Source: Faecimorpha stercoravium (GTDB taxonomy: Bacteria > Bacillota > Clostridia > Lachnospirales > Bianqueaceae). Taken from it: 41,394 nt of DNA. Below are positions 16,341 to 23,308 of the stretch, piece by piece. Where the stretch lies: assembly GCA_018712555.1 (NCBI GenBank), contig DVGT01000069.1, forward strand, positions 1-41,394, in the 5' to 3' direction. A program made the translations under genes and the position numbers. Positions within the stretch are counted from its first letter, which is position 1. Each line of letters begins with the position of its first letter. Under the pieces are notes generated by a model. It was not told the origin of the DNA. It did not search any database and saw only the letters and a list, made by a program, of their open reading frames with translations.

Positions 16341-17884
16341 TGTTGCTGCCTCCATTTTTGCTCATATTTCCGGAAAAAGTAGGTGGGCGTACAGCTCCAG
16401 GCATGGCAGTAACTATTGATGATACTGGAGCCATACGGCGATTCTGTCTTATTTTTAGGATTATATAGCTCCCAGAAGGTATCCGCACCTTCCTGAACCA
16501 TGCCGCCCCAGTACGTTCTGATATACTGCATCGCACGCTCATATTCTCCGCATAGGATACATGCGGCAACAAAATGATGGTTCATATAAGGCGTCACCAT
16601 ATTCATCTCCGGATCCAGTGATAGAATCCGATCTAACAACTCCCTATTGGTCTCCGTATCCCAGACCTGAGCCAGGATCATCCATACCTGGGATGCGTAC
16701 GAAATTTGCCGTTCTTTACCGCTGATAAAGAGTCTCTGTTCGGGATCCCACAAATAATCTTTCGCCGCCTGCACCGCCCGTTCTAACCACTCTTCCATTC
16801 TATTCACATCATAGCCCAAAAGGTCTGCCAACCGGATTCCGCATCGCAGGCAGTAGATCAAAACGCCCTGTGCCCCGGCCTGCTTATTCAGTCCAGCCTT
16901 CCAATCCAGAAATGCCTGATTCTCTTCTCCGATCAAAAAATGCCCATCTAGGGCTTGCACCCCGATTTCCAGCTGACGATAGGCTACGTCCCACAGTTCC
17001 CGTGCCGTCTGTATGTCTCCGCTGGCCTCATAGTAGTCCAATAAAACGGCGACATAAAACAGGGCGTAATCATACATATATGTATCATCCACTTGTATGA
17101 CAGGTTCCGTAAACAGGCAGGCTCCTACCGCTCCATTTTCCAGTCTGCTTCCGGCAAACAGATATAGACAGCGCTTCACCAGATCATAGTTCCGAAACGT
17201 TTCATAATTTGCGATTGCCTCCAGGCGCAAATCCCCCATCCACAGTCTGCGATCCCGCTTCGGACCATCTTCATAAACGTCCTGCATGCAGTCTTCCAGT
17301 GTCTTTATACTGACCTGGTCCATACGCCGCAACAAAGCATCTCCATAAGATAAGGCGGATACCTTCGAAGCATCCACAGCGGAAACCGAAAGAAACGATA
17401 CCTGATCCAGCCGAATCTTATATTTTCTGGACGTATCCAAGACGGCGATCTCCAAAAAACGCATCGCATACCGTCTGGGAAGCGTCAGAACCGCCGGAAA
17501 CACATCGACATGAATATATTCTTCCTGAATCCACGATCGACTGATCCAGCCATCATAGTCTTCCGCACGATCCGTGATCTCCGTCGCATTCTCTCCAAAC
17601 TTGAGTTTCATAAAAAGAGGGGCGTCTGGCGGGCTTCCTACTGTTGATATATGTAATGTCAAATATCCCACGTAATGATCCTCGAAGTCGAGACAAATGG
17701 TCTCTCCCTTTCCCATTGTAATCGTACGCAATGCCTCTGCATTTTCCTGTTCTATTATATGCCCCTTCCCCTGATCGTCCTTCTGAATCTTGACGATGTG
17801 ATTCGGATACCGCACCGTTTGAACCAGCTGGGGCTTGAGTCCTTCTGCCTTCTTCAGGAAATCTTCTCTCACCATACGCTGCAT
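16337..17884 (-). CDS. Short GH78-like protein (putative alpha-L-rhamnosidase)
   Basis: A 515-residue protein. The motif EDGPKRDRRLWMGD (205-218) is the signature of the GH78 alpha-L-rhamnosidase catalytic (alpha/alpha)6 barrel. The roughly 200 residues before it form a beta-rich domain. GH78 enzymes are often 700-1000 residues, so this is a compact version with fewer accessory domains, as in some intracellular enzymes. ATG 17884 has AAGGAGG at 8-base spacing, so I prefer it over the upstream in-frame ATG at 17908. A consensus promoter lies at 17920-17948. Rhamnose release from pectic or flavonoid glycosides is likely; whether every catalytic residue is intact is not verified. Confidence 0.82.
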   Translation of the reverse strand: MQRMVREDFLKKAEGLKPQLVQTVRYPNHIVKIQKDDQGKGHIIEQENAEALRTITMGKGETICLDFEDHYVGYLTLHISTVGSPPDAPLFMKLKFGENATEITDRAEDYDGWISRSWIQEEYIHVDVFPAVLTLPRRYAMRFLEIAVLDTSRKYKIRLDQVSFLSVSAVDASKVSALSYGDALLRRMDQVSIKTLEDCMQDVYEDGPKRDRRLWMGDLRLEAIANYETFRNYDLVKRCLYLFAGSRLENGAVGACLFTEPVIQVDDTYMYDYALFYVAVLLDYYEASGDIQTARELWDVAYRQLEIGVQALDGHFLIGEENQAFLDWKAGLNKQAGAQGVLIYCLRCGIRLADLLGYDVNRMEEWLERAVQAAKDYLWDPEQRLFISGKERQISYASQVWMILAQVWDTETNRELLDRILSLDPEMNMVTPYMNHHFVAACILCGEYERAMQYIRTYWGGMVQEGADTFWELYNPKNKTESPYGSSIINSYCHAWSCTPTYFFRKYEQKWRQQQ

Positions 17885-17919
17885 CGACCTTACCTCCTTC
17901 TTTTTCATGCAACACTCTC

Positions 17920-17948
17920 ATTATAACGGAATCTTTCTCATTTGGCAA
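17920..17948 (-). promoter_or_regulatory. Promoter of the GH78-like gene
   Basis: Minus-strand -35 TTGCCA (17943-17948), 17-bp spacer, -10 TATAAT (17920-17925). Confidence 0.75.
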
Positions 17949-17972
17949 TATGGTGGATTTCTTGAATCCACT

Positions 17973-18000
17973 CACCCTTTTTTCTATGCCGCATATCCTA
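17973..18000 (+). promoter_or_regulatory. Candidate mother-cell sigma-factor promoter of cotJ
   Basis: CACC (17973-17976), a 15-bp spacer and CATATCCTA (17992-18000). The -10 fits the CATAnnnTA pattern of sigma-K and is close to sigma-E sites; no sigma-A promoter is seen here. Known cotJ operons are transcribed in the mother cell, which agrees. Motif evidence only. Confidence 0.45.
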
Positions 18001-18038
18001 ATAGGGAAACCAGACTTTCTCTATGAAGGAGGGATACT

Positions 18039-18359
18039 GTGGAAGATCGCAAGTCGAACGGCCGTAACTATGGTACTCGCCGCAATTATCTGCGTCCTGG
18101 CATCGAAAGCCAAGAACGCAGATTTGGTGCCCCCACAGAATCAATGCAAAGCAAAAACTTTTGGGAAGATTCCATCTGTGTAAATCCTCAGATGGAGGAT
18201 GGATGCCAACCGGAATCCAATTGCCCAGGTCTCCCCCTGGCTGCTGCCTATGTTCCCATGCAGCCTTTTACGGGACTCGTTGGTCCGGATGAAGCGCTAG
18301 AGCGTGGCTCATCCTTTGATAATCTTTATATGCCATATAAGAAGGGAGGATGTGCATGA
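18039..18359 (+). CDS. cotJA: Spore coat-associated protein CotJA
   Basis: A 106-residue protein whose C-terminal half contains LPLAAAYVPMQPF, the conserved core of CotJA, and ends in a short Tyr/Gly tail. CotJA, B and C are deposited in the spore coat, and CotJC needs the other two for assembly in Bacillus. The start is GTG at 18039 with GAAGGAGG 6 bases ahead. The N-terminal 50 residues are polar and poorly conserved, so a later start cannot be excluded. It overlaps cotJB by 4 bases (ATGA). Confidence 0.82.
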   Translation: MEDRKSNGRNYGTRRNYLRPGIESQERRFGAPTESMQSKNFWEDSICVNPQMEDGCQPESNCPGLPLAAAYVPMQPFTGLVGPDEALERGSSFDNLYMPYKKGGCA

Positions 18360-18622
18360 TGAAAAAAGCCTGTGATCATCGTCAGGGACTCCTCATGGAT
18401 ATCCAGAAAGTGGACTTCATGCTTTACGATCTAAATGAATTCCTGGATACCCATCCCACCTGTCAAGAAGCCCTACAAGAATTCTCGAATCTGGTGCGTA
18501 TTTCTCAAAAACTCCGCTGTTCTTACGAGAAGCAATACGGCCCCTTGATGGCCATGACCTGGGACTCTAGCGAAAGTGAATGGCCATGGATTCAGAATCC
18601 ATGGCCCTGGGACGTACAGTAA
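18356..18622 (+). CDS. cotJB: Spore coat protein CotJB
   Basis: An 88-residue protein with the typical CotJB pattern: IQKVDFMLYDLNEFLDTHP, a central YEKQYGPL, and a Trp-rich C-terminus (WPWIQNPWPWD). GGGAGG ends 6 bases before ATG 18356; neighbouring ATGs at 18350 and 18359 are alternatives. It is the middle gene of cotJABC and 23 bases ahead of cotJC. Confidence 0.9.
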   Translation: MMKKACDHRQGLLMDIQKVDFMLYDLNEFLDTHPTCQEALQEFSNLVRISQKLRCSYEKQYGPLMAMTWDSSESEWPWIQNPWPWDVQ

Positions 18623-18645
18623 ATTTTAGGAGGTGAAACTATCTT

Positions 18646-19218
18646 ATGTGGTATTACGATAAAAAATTACAGTATCCTGTCAATATCAAAAAAGGCGATC
18701 TGAACATGGCCAAGTGCATGGCTGCCCAGCTCGGCGGGCCCGACGGTGAACTTAGCGCGAGCCTTCGCTATCTGAGCCAGCGCTATACCATGCCCACCGG
18801 TAAATCCAAGGGATTACTGACCGATATCGGTACGGAAGAACTGGCACATGTAGAGATGATATCTACCATGATGTATCAGTTGATGAAAGACGCTACCATT
18901 GATGAGATTATTGCCGCTGGGCTGGCGCCTTATTACACACAGCACGGCAAAGCCGTCTATCCCTCTGATGCCAGCGGTATTCCGTTTACGGCTGCCTATT
19001 TTCAGTCACAGGGAGATCCCATCACAAACATCTACGAAAACATGGCTGCAGAGCAAAAAGCCCGCAGCACGTATGAACGCCTGATCAACCTGGCAAACGA
19101 TCCCGATGTGATCGACCCCCTCCGATTCTTACGTCAAAGAGAAGTAATTCATTTTCAAAGATTTGGTGAAGCCTTGCAGGATGTGAGTTTTCATCAGATG
19201 AGCCCCAAATATCACTGA
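18646..19218 (+). CDS. cotJC: Spore coat protein CotJC, manganese-catalase-like
   Basis: A 190-residue protein of the manganese catalase family located in the spore coat. It has the dimetal four-helix pattern: the Glu in GPDGELSAS, the IGTEELAHVEM helix (Glu and His ligands), and a late EVIHFQRFGEA helix supplying Glu and His. AGGAGGTGA precedes ATG 18646. It may help remove hydrogen peroxide or strengthen the coat; this is family knowledge. A strong terminator follows at 19227. Confidence 0.95.
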   Translation: MWYYDKKLQYPVNIKKGDLNMAKCMAAQLGGPDGELSASLRYLSQRYTMPTGKSKGLLTDIGTEELAHVEMISTMMYQLMKDATIDEIIAAGLAPYYTQHGKAVYPSDASGIPFTAAYFQSQGDPITNIYENMAAEQKARSTYERLINLANDPDVIDPLRFLRQREVIHFQRFGEALQDVSFHQMSPKYH

Positions 19219-19226
19219 ACGATCTG

Positions 19227-19270
19227 GCGCCGAGTCTCTGTCTATGGGACTCGGCGCTCTCTATATTTCT
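19227..19270 (+). terminator. Terminator of cotJABC
   Basis: GCGCCGAGTC (19227-19236) pairs with GACTCGGCGC (19248-19257), followed by a T-rich run reaching 19273. Confidence 0.85.
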
Positions 19271-19356
19271 TTTATCGTCTCATATAAAAACGGGGCTGTT
19301 GCAAAATACCTACGCTGGTCTCACCATTTATACAGAATGCAAGAGTATGATCTCCT

Positions 19357-19388
19357 AAGGAGTTCCGTGAATGCACGGACTCCTTTTT
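19357..19388 (+). terminator. Terminator-like hairpin inside the repeat element
   Basis: AAGGAGTTCCGTG pairs with CACGGACTCCTT across the loop AATG, with one bulged base, followed by a TTTTT tract. The same structure is present in copy 2, in reverse, near 41325-41357. Confidence 0.75.
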
Positions 19389-19410
19389 CGTTTCCAGGAC
19401 GTTCCATAAA

Positions 19411-19698
19411 GCTGAGAAATCCCGGAGTTTTCTCATTACTCGAAGCCTGATTTTATTACATCTGTTTCAAGACTAATGAGAAATCCGGGGTTTTTCTCAT
19501 TACTCTGACCGAGAAATTGTTACATCGCTCCAAGACTAATGAGAAATCCGGGGTTTTTCTCATTACTCTGACCGAGAAATTGTTACATCCGCTCCAAGAC
19601 TAATGAGAAATTCTGGGTTTTTCTCATTAGTCTGATCGAGAAATTGTTACATCCGCTTCAAGACTAATGAGAAATCCGGGGTTTTTCTCATTAGTCCA
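19411..19698. repeat. Tandem hairpin repeat, about 64 bp per unit
   Basis: Four near-identical units start at 19471, 19534, 19598 and 19662, each opening with GACTAATGAGAAATCCGG or a close variant. A diverged first unit begins near 19411. Each unit holds an inverted repeat, AATGAGAAA then TTTCTCATT, around a GC-rich loop, and then a spacer containing GAGAAATTGTTACATC. Units are contiguous, with conserved spacers, so this is not a CRISPR array. Confidence 0.88.
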
Positions 19699-19752
19699 GC
19701 TGAGAGATGATTTCTCGCCTATTTTGCAACGCCCCCGTTCCATAAAGACGGA

Positions 19753-21126
19753 TTAAGACATATGAGAACTATTCGCTGTTTCCAGGCTACTTTCCTGGGG
19801 CACGCTCGATTCCTCAAATAGGCTGGATTCTTCGAGTATACTTGATTCCTCGGGTATGCTGGACTCCTCTGGCACACTCGACTCCTCAGGCTTGCTCGAT
19901 TCCTCAGGCTTGCTCGACTCCTCGGGCTTGCTCGATTCTTCGGGCTGACTCGATTCCTCGGGTGTAACTACATATACATATGCGGTCGCGGTTCCCGTTC
20001 TTCCCAGCACATCTGTCAGAGAATATGTAATCCGATAGGTTCCTTCCTGATATGGATTGACGGAACCGCTAATCTGTACGGATGATGTTTTGTCATTGCC
20101 ACAGGTATCATATCCCCGAACCCCCGACAGCAGATTGGGCACAGAATCTCCCTGCTCTATGGTATAATTCTGTACTCCTGTAAAATAGGGTTTCTTCGAA
20201 TTCCACGGGTTCGAAGAAGATGGATCCGTAGGATCCCAGTTCGTCGTCGAGCTCGTTGGCAACTTAATTGTGGCCGGTTTTCCCAACGGATCCGCTCCGC
20301 TTCCATAATAATCAATCTCAATGACCGTATTATAAGCATCGCAGTGTGTATACATCCAATACGCATCTCCAGCCGTTAGCCTTACACAACCTGCTGAACA
20401 TGTAGTTCCCAGATTATTATAATACGATGTATAAACACCGTCTTCCCCCTTCCAGGCAGATGGTACGGTATGGAACAAATAATTTCCTGTGATATGGGAC
20501 ACGTACTGTCCCCATGTATTCCCTTCCAGCCCATTCCACCTTGCCTGATAGCCCATCATGAAGACACCAGTCGGAGTGCTTTGTCCTGTGGAACAAGTCA
20601 TCGCTTTCACGGGTACCGTATGCTTTCCGCTGCTATCCTTCGCGTAAATCGTCACCACATTGGTACTCTTATTCACACGAATCAAATACTTTGTATCATA
20701 GGTATCTGAAGACTCTTCTCCCCGGGAGGACTCTTCTTTGGACGAATTATTCTTTGAGGATTCTTCCTTCGACGATTCATCCCGTGAAGAATTTCTATCC
20801 GAAGAGTCTTGTTTGCTGGAATCCTCTTTCGTCGTAGACGAATCTTCTAGTGACGAATTTTCTCTCATAGAATTCTCTTTAGAAGATTGTTCTCCGATAC
20901 TGGAGTCTTCCTCTGATGTTAGCCCACCTGACTCCTGCCCTCGTGAACTTTCTTCTCCTTGACTCCCAGAGTCAGTGAAAACACCACTCACTTCCTGCTG
21001 GGCAGATGAATCTAGTTGCGAATCTGGAGTATCCTGATGGCATCCCAACACCCCAAAGGTTACTCCTGTCAGAAATACTGCCAGCATCACAACGACCGCC
21101 AATGTACGGAATATTGTTTTCTTCAT
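19753..21126 (-). CDS. L,D-transpeptidase lipoprotein (YkuD domain) with Ser/Glu-rich linkers
   Basis: A 457-residue secreted lipoprotein that probably cross-links or modifies peptidoglycan outside the membrane. Order: signal peptide with lipobox VLGC (Cys29); a Ser/Glu/Lys-rich spacer to about residue 143; a YkuD domain (about 146-275) with FHT His219 and the catalytic SAGCVRL motif (Cys247); a bacterial Ig-like domain of the DUF5011 type (about 310-385); and a C-terminal tail of about ten EESS-type repeats. Such tails often act as wall spacers. GGAGGGGG lies before ATG 21126. No LPXTG anchor is seen. The gene ends 16 bp from the repeat element. Confidence 0.92.
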   Translation of the reverse strand: MKKTIFRTLAVVVMLAVFLTGVTFGVLGCHQDTPDSQLDSSAQQEVSGVFTDSGSQGEESSRGQESGGLTSEEDSSIGEQSSKENSMRENSSLEDSSTTKEDSSKQDSSDRNSSRDESSKEESSKNNSSKEESSRGEESSDTYDTKYLIRVNKSTNVVTIYAKDSSGKHTVPVKAMTCSTGQSTPTGVFMMGYQARWNGLEGNTWGQYVSHITGNYLFHTVPSAWKGEDGVYTSYYNNLGTTCSAGCVRLTAGDAYWMYTHCDAYNTVIEIDYYGSGADPLGKPATIKLPTSSTTNWDPTDPSSSNPWNSKKPYFTGVQNYTIEQGDSVPNLLSGVRGYDTCGNDKTSSVQISGSVNPYQEGTYRITYSLTDVLGRTGTATAYVYVVTPEESSQPEESSKPEESSKPEESSKPEESSVPEESSIPEESSILEESSLFEESSVPQESSLETANSSHMS

Positions 21127-21207
21127 ATCCGATCCCCCTCCGAAGGAAAATCACATCTGCACGGCTGCAGAGAATTTCTTCGCTACGGCAAATGTCTTGT
21201 TATGCCT

Positions 21208-21236
21208 ATTATACCATGGATTTCTCATTTCGACAA
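21208..21236 (-). promoter_or_regulatory. Promoter of the L,D-transpeptidase gene
   Basis: Minus-strand -35 TTGTCG (21231-21236), 17-bp spacer, -10 TATAAT (21208-21213) with an extended TGG. Confidence 0.7.
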
Positions 21237-21276
21237 CGAGATTATGCAAACTTAAATAAAACGTAATAAATCCGTC

Positions 21277-23163
21277 TTATTTTAACCGCCACAGTGTCTG
21301 CGAGGCATCGCTAGGCATCCGCCAATCTCCTCTGGGAGACAACGCCACGGATCCAATCTTCGGTCCATCCGGCAGACAAGACCGTTTGAACTGTTGCTGA
21401 AAAAATCTGCGATAAAATGTCTCCAGCCAATGATGAATGCAATCTGGCTCATATTCCCCTTGAAATGCGTATTGCGCTAAATATTCTATCTTCTCCGGCG
21501 TGCATCCCCAACGAATACAGTAATACAAGAAGAAATCATGCAACGCATAAGGTCCCACCAGATCCTCCGTCTTCTGTGCAATCTCGCCATCCTTCGGGGG
21601 CAGCAGTTCGGGACTCACGGGAGTATCCAAAATGTCTAACAGTACATCCCGCAATGACGCATCCTTCGTCCTCTGTGCCTCATGCTGCACCAAATACCGT
21701 ACGAGCGTCTTGGGTACCGAGGCGTTCACACCGTACATGGACATGTGATCTCCATTATAGGTTGCCCACCCAAGCGCCAATTCAGAGAGATCTCCCGTAC
21801 CGACAACAAGACCATTACAGCCATTCGCCACATCCATCAGGATCTGCGTACGCTCTCTCGCCTGTGCATTCTCGAATACCACATTATGCTCTTCTTCATT
21901 ATGGGCAATCGCCTGAAAATGCACGCGTACTGATTCTGCGATGTCGATCCTGCGGCATTCGATACCGAGACGATCACAGAGAAGTTCCGCATTGGATCGG
22001 GTTCGATTCGTCGTACCAAAACAGGGCATCGTAATCCCCAATACACGTTTACGGTCCCATGCAAGCTGATCCGCTGCCCGCACCGCAACAAGCAAGGCCA
22101 GCGTGGAATCCAGCCCACCAGAGATCCCAATCACGGCATGATCCGCATGTACATGAGAAAGACGCTTTTTCAATCCATTAGCCTGCATAGACAGGATCAT
22201 CTCCAGCCTTTCCTCCGCCTGCGGCACGAAAGGATATTTCGAGATGTCTCTCGTCAGTCTTACCGCTGTCTCCTTCAGCTCGAATGCAACTCTTTCATAG
22301 CCGTCCGTCTGGCTAATCCAGGTCGACATTCTGCGCCGGTCATACAGCATTCGCTCTACATCGATTTCTGTTACAATCATACTATTTTGAAATGGCTCGC
22401 TCTCTGCCAGTACCCGACCATTCTCCGCAATCAGGTTATGACCGGCAAACACCATATCCGTCGTCGATTCTCCATCTCCCGCATCGCAATATACATAGCC
22501 GCACAGAAGACGTGCCGACTGTCCTTCTACCAGGCTGCGGCGGTACTCAGCCTTGCCGATTGTCTCATCACTGGCAGACAGGTTCACAATCAGTGTAGCC
22601 CCTGCCATAGCTAGGCCAATGGACGGTGGAGAAGCTACCCATAAGTCTTCGCAGATTTCCACTCCCACCACCAGTGCCGGCTGATTGGCACATTCGAAAA
22701 GCAGATGATTCCCAAAAGGAATCTCTCTGCCTTCCCACCGGATTCTCCGATTCTCTTCCGGCGCCGGGGTAAAATGCCTCTGCTCATAAAATTCACTATA
22801 GTTCGGCAGATGTTTTTTAGGCACTAGGGCCAAGATCCGTCCATCTTGAATCACAGCGGCACAATTATAAAGTTTCTGCTCAAACAATACCGGCAAGCCC
22901 ACGAAACTCAACAGACCGGCGCATTCTTTGGATTTTTCCACAAGATCTTCCAGCGCCATCCTGGCTCCTGTTAAAAGACTCTCCTGCAAAAACAGATCGC
23001 CACAGGTATACCCTGTCAACGAAAGTTCCGGGAATACCACTATCTGTGCTCCCGCCTGATATGCCTGTTCCATTCCCTGCGCGATCGTGCGTGCATTATG
23101 CGGACAATCCGCCACTTCCACCCGCGGCGTGATCGCGGCTACTTTTATAAAGCCATATTTCAT
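21277..23163 (-). CDS. nadE: Glutamine-dependent NAD+ synthetase
   Basis: Makes NAD+ from nicotinic acid adenine dinucleotide with ATP, using ammonia from glutamine. The 628-residue chain has an N-terminal nitrilase-type glutaminase domain (catalytic Glu46 in FPELSLTG, Lys in VPKKHLP near 116, Cys171 in GVEICEDLW) and a C-terminal synthetase domain with the ATP-pyrophosphatase loop SGGLDST (348-354). Length and layout are those of the two-domain form. ATG 23163 has AAGGAG upstream and a promoter at 23209-23237; the in-frame extension to 23199 would leave too little leader. It is divergent from the GH51 gene. Confidence 0.96.
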   Translation of the reverse strand: MKYGFIKVAAITPRVEVADCPHNARTIAQGMEQAYQAGAQIVVFPELSLTGYTCGDLFLQESLLTGARMALEDLVEKSKECAGLLSFVGLPVLFEQKLYNCAAVIQDGRILALVPKKHLPNYSEFYEQRHFTPAPEENRRIRWEGREIPFGNHLLFECANQPALVVGVEICEDLWVASPPSIGLAMAGATLIVNLSASDETIGKAEYRRSLVEGQSARLLCGYVYCDAGDGESTTDMVFAGHNLIAENGRVLAESEPFQNSMIVTEIDVERMLYDRRRMSTWISQTDGYERVAFELKETAVRLTRDISKYPFVPQAEERLEMILSMQANGLKKRLSHVHADHAVIGISGGLDSTLALLVAVRAADQLAWDRKRVLGITMPCFGTTNRTRSNAELLCDRLGIECRRIDIAESVRVHFQAIAHNEEEHNVVFENAQARERTQILMDVANGCNGLVVGTGDLSELALGWATYNGDHMSMYGVNASVPKTLVRYLVQHEAQRTKDASLRDVLLDILDTPVSPELLPPKDGEIAQKTEDLVGPYALHDFFLYYCIRWGCTPEKIEYLAQYAFQGEYEPDCIHHWLETFYRRFFQQQFKRSCLPDGPKIGSVALSPRGDWRMPSDASQTLWRLK

Positions 23164-23208
23164 ATGCGTTGTTCTCCTTCTCGGTTGACTGCTTGCCAAC
23201 TCTCTTTC

Positions 23209-23237
23209 ATCTTATCATATTGCCTTTATTTTTTCAA
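23209..23237 (-). promoter_or_regulatory. Promoter of nadE
   Basis: Minus-strand -35 TTGAAA (23232-23237), 17-bp spacer, -10 TAAGAT (23209-23214). Confidence 0.65.
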
Positions 23238-23246
23238 TTCTTCCTG

Positions 23247-23276
23247 TTGCATTTCTCTGTTTTACCATGCTATAAT
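23247..23276 (+). promoter_or_regulatory. Promoter of the GH51 gene
   Basis: -35 TTGCAT (23247-23252), 18-bp spacer, -10 TATAAT (23271-23276) with an extended TGC. Confidence 0.7.
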
Positions 23277-23308
23277 ACTCACAAACCTACTCGTAAGGAG
23301 GGTCACAC

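Larger units (their letters stand above)
19291..19737. mobile_element. Non-coding repeat element (MITE-like), copy 1
   Basis: A 447-bp stretch without a gene, bounded by near-matching inverted ends: CGGGGCTGTTGCAAAATA at 19291-19308 and the complement of CGGGGGCGTTGCAAAATA at 19720-19737 (16 of 18 match). Inside are a strong terminator-like hairpin (19357-19388) and a tandem array of hairpin units (19411-19698). A second copy in the opposite direction starts at 41231. The GTTGCAAAAT end resembles ends of some insertion sequences (IS1182- or IS6-type, from memory), so it may be moved by such a transposase; none is encoded here. No clear target duplication is seen. It fills the gap between cotJC and the convergent L,D-transpeptidase gene. 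Confidence 0.75.

Noticed and set aside
19471..19698. Possible CRISPR array
   Set aside because: The repeats are contiguous, the spacers are themselves conserved, each unit is about 64 bp with an internal hairpin, and no cas genes are present.
20738..20962. Ser/Glu/Asp-rich small frame opposite the L,D-transpeptidase spacer
   Set aside because: Its low-complexity composition is the mirror of the repetitive Ser/Glu spacer DNA; no ribosome binding site.
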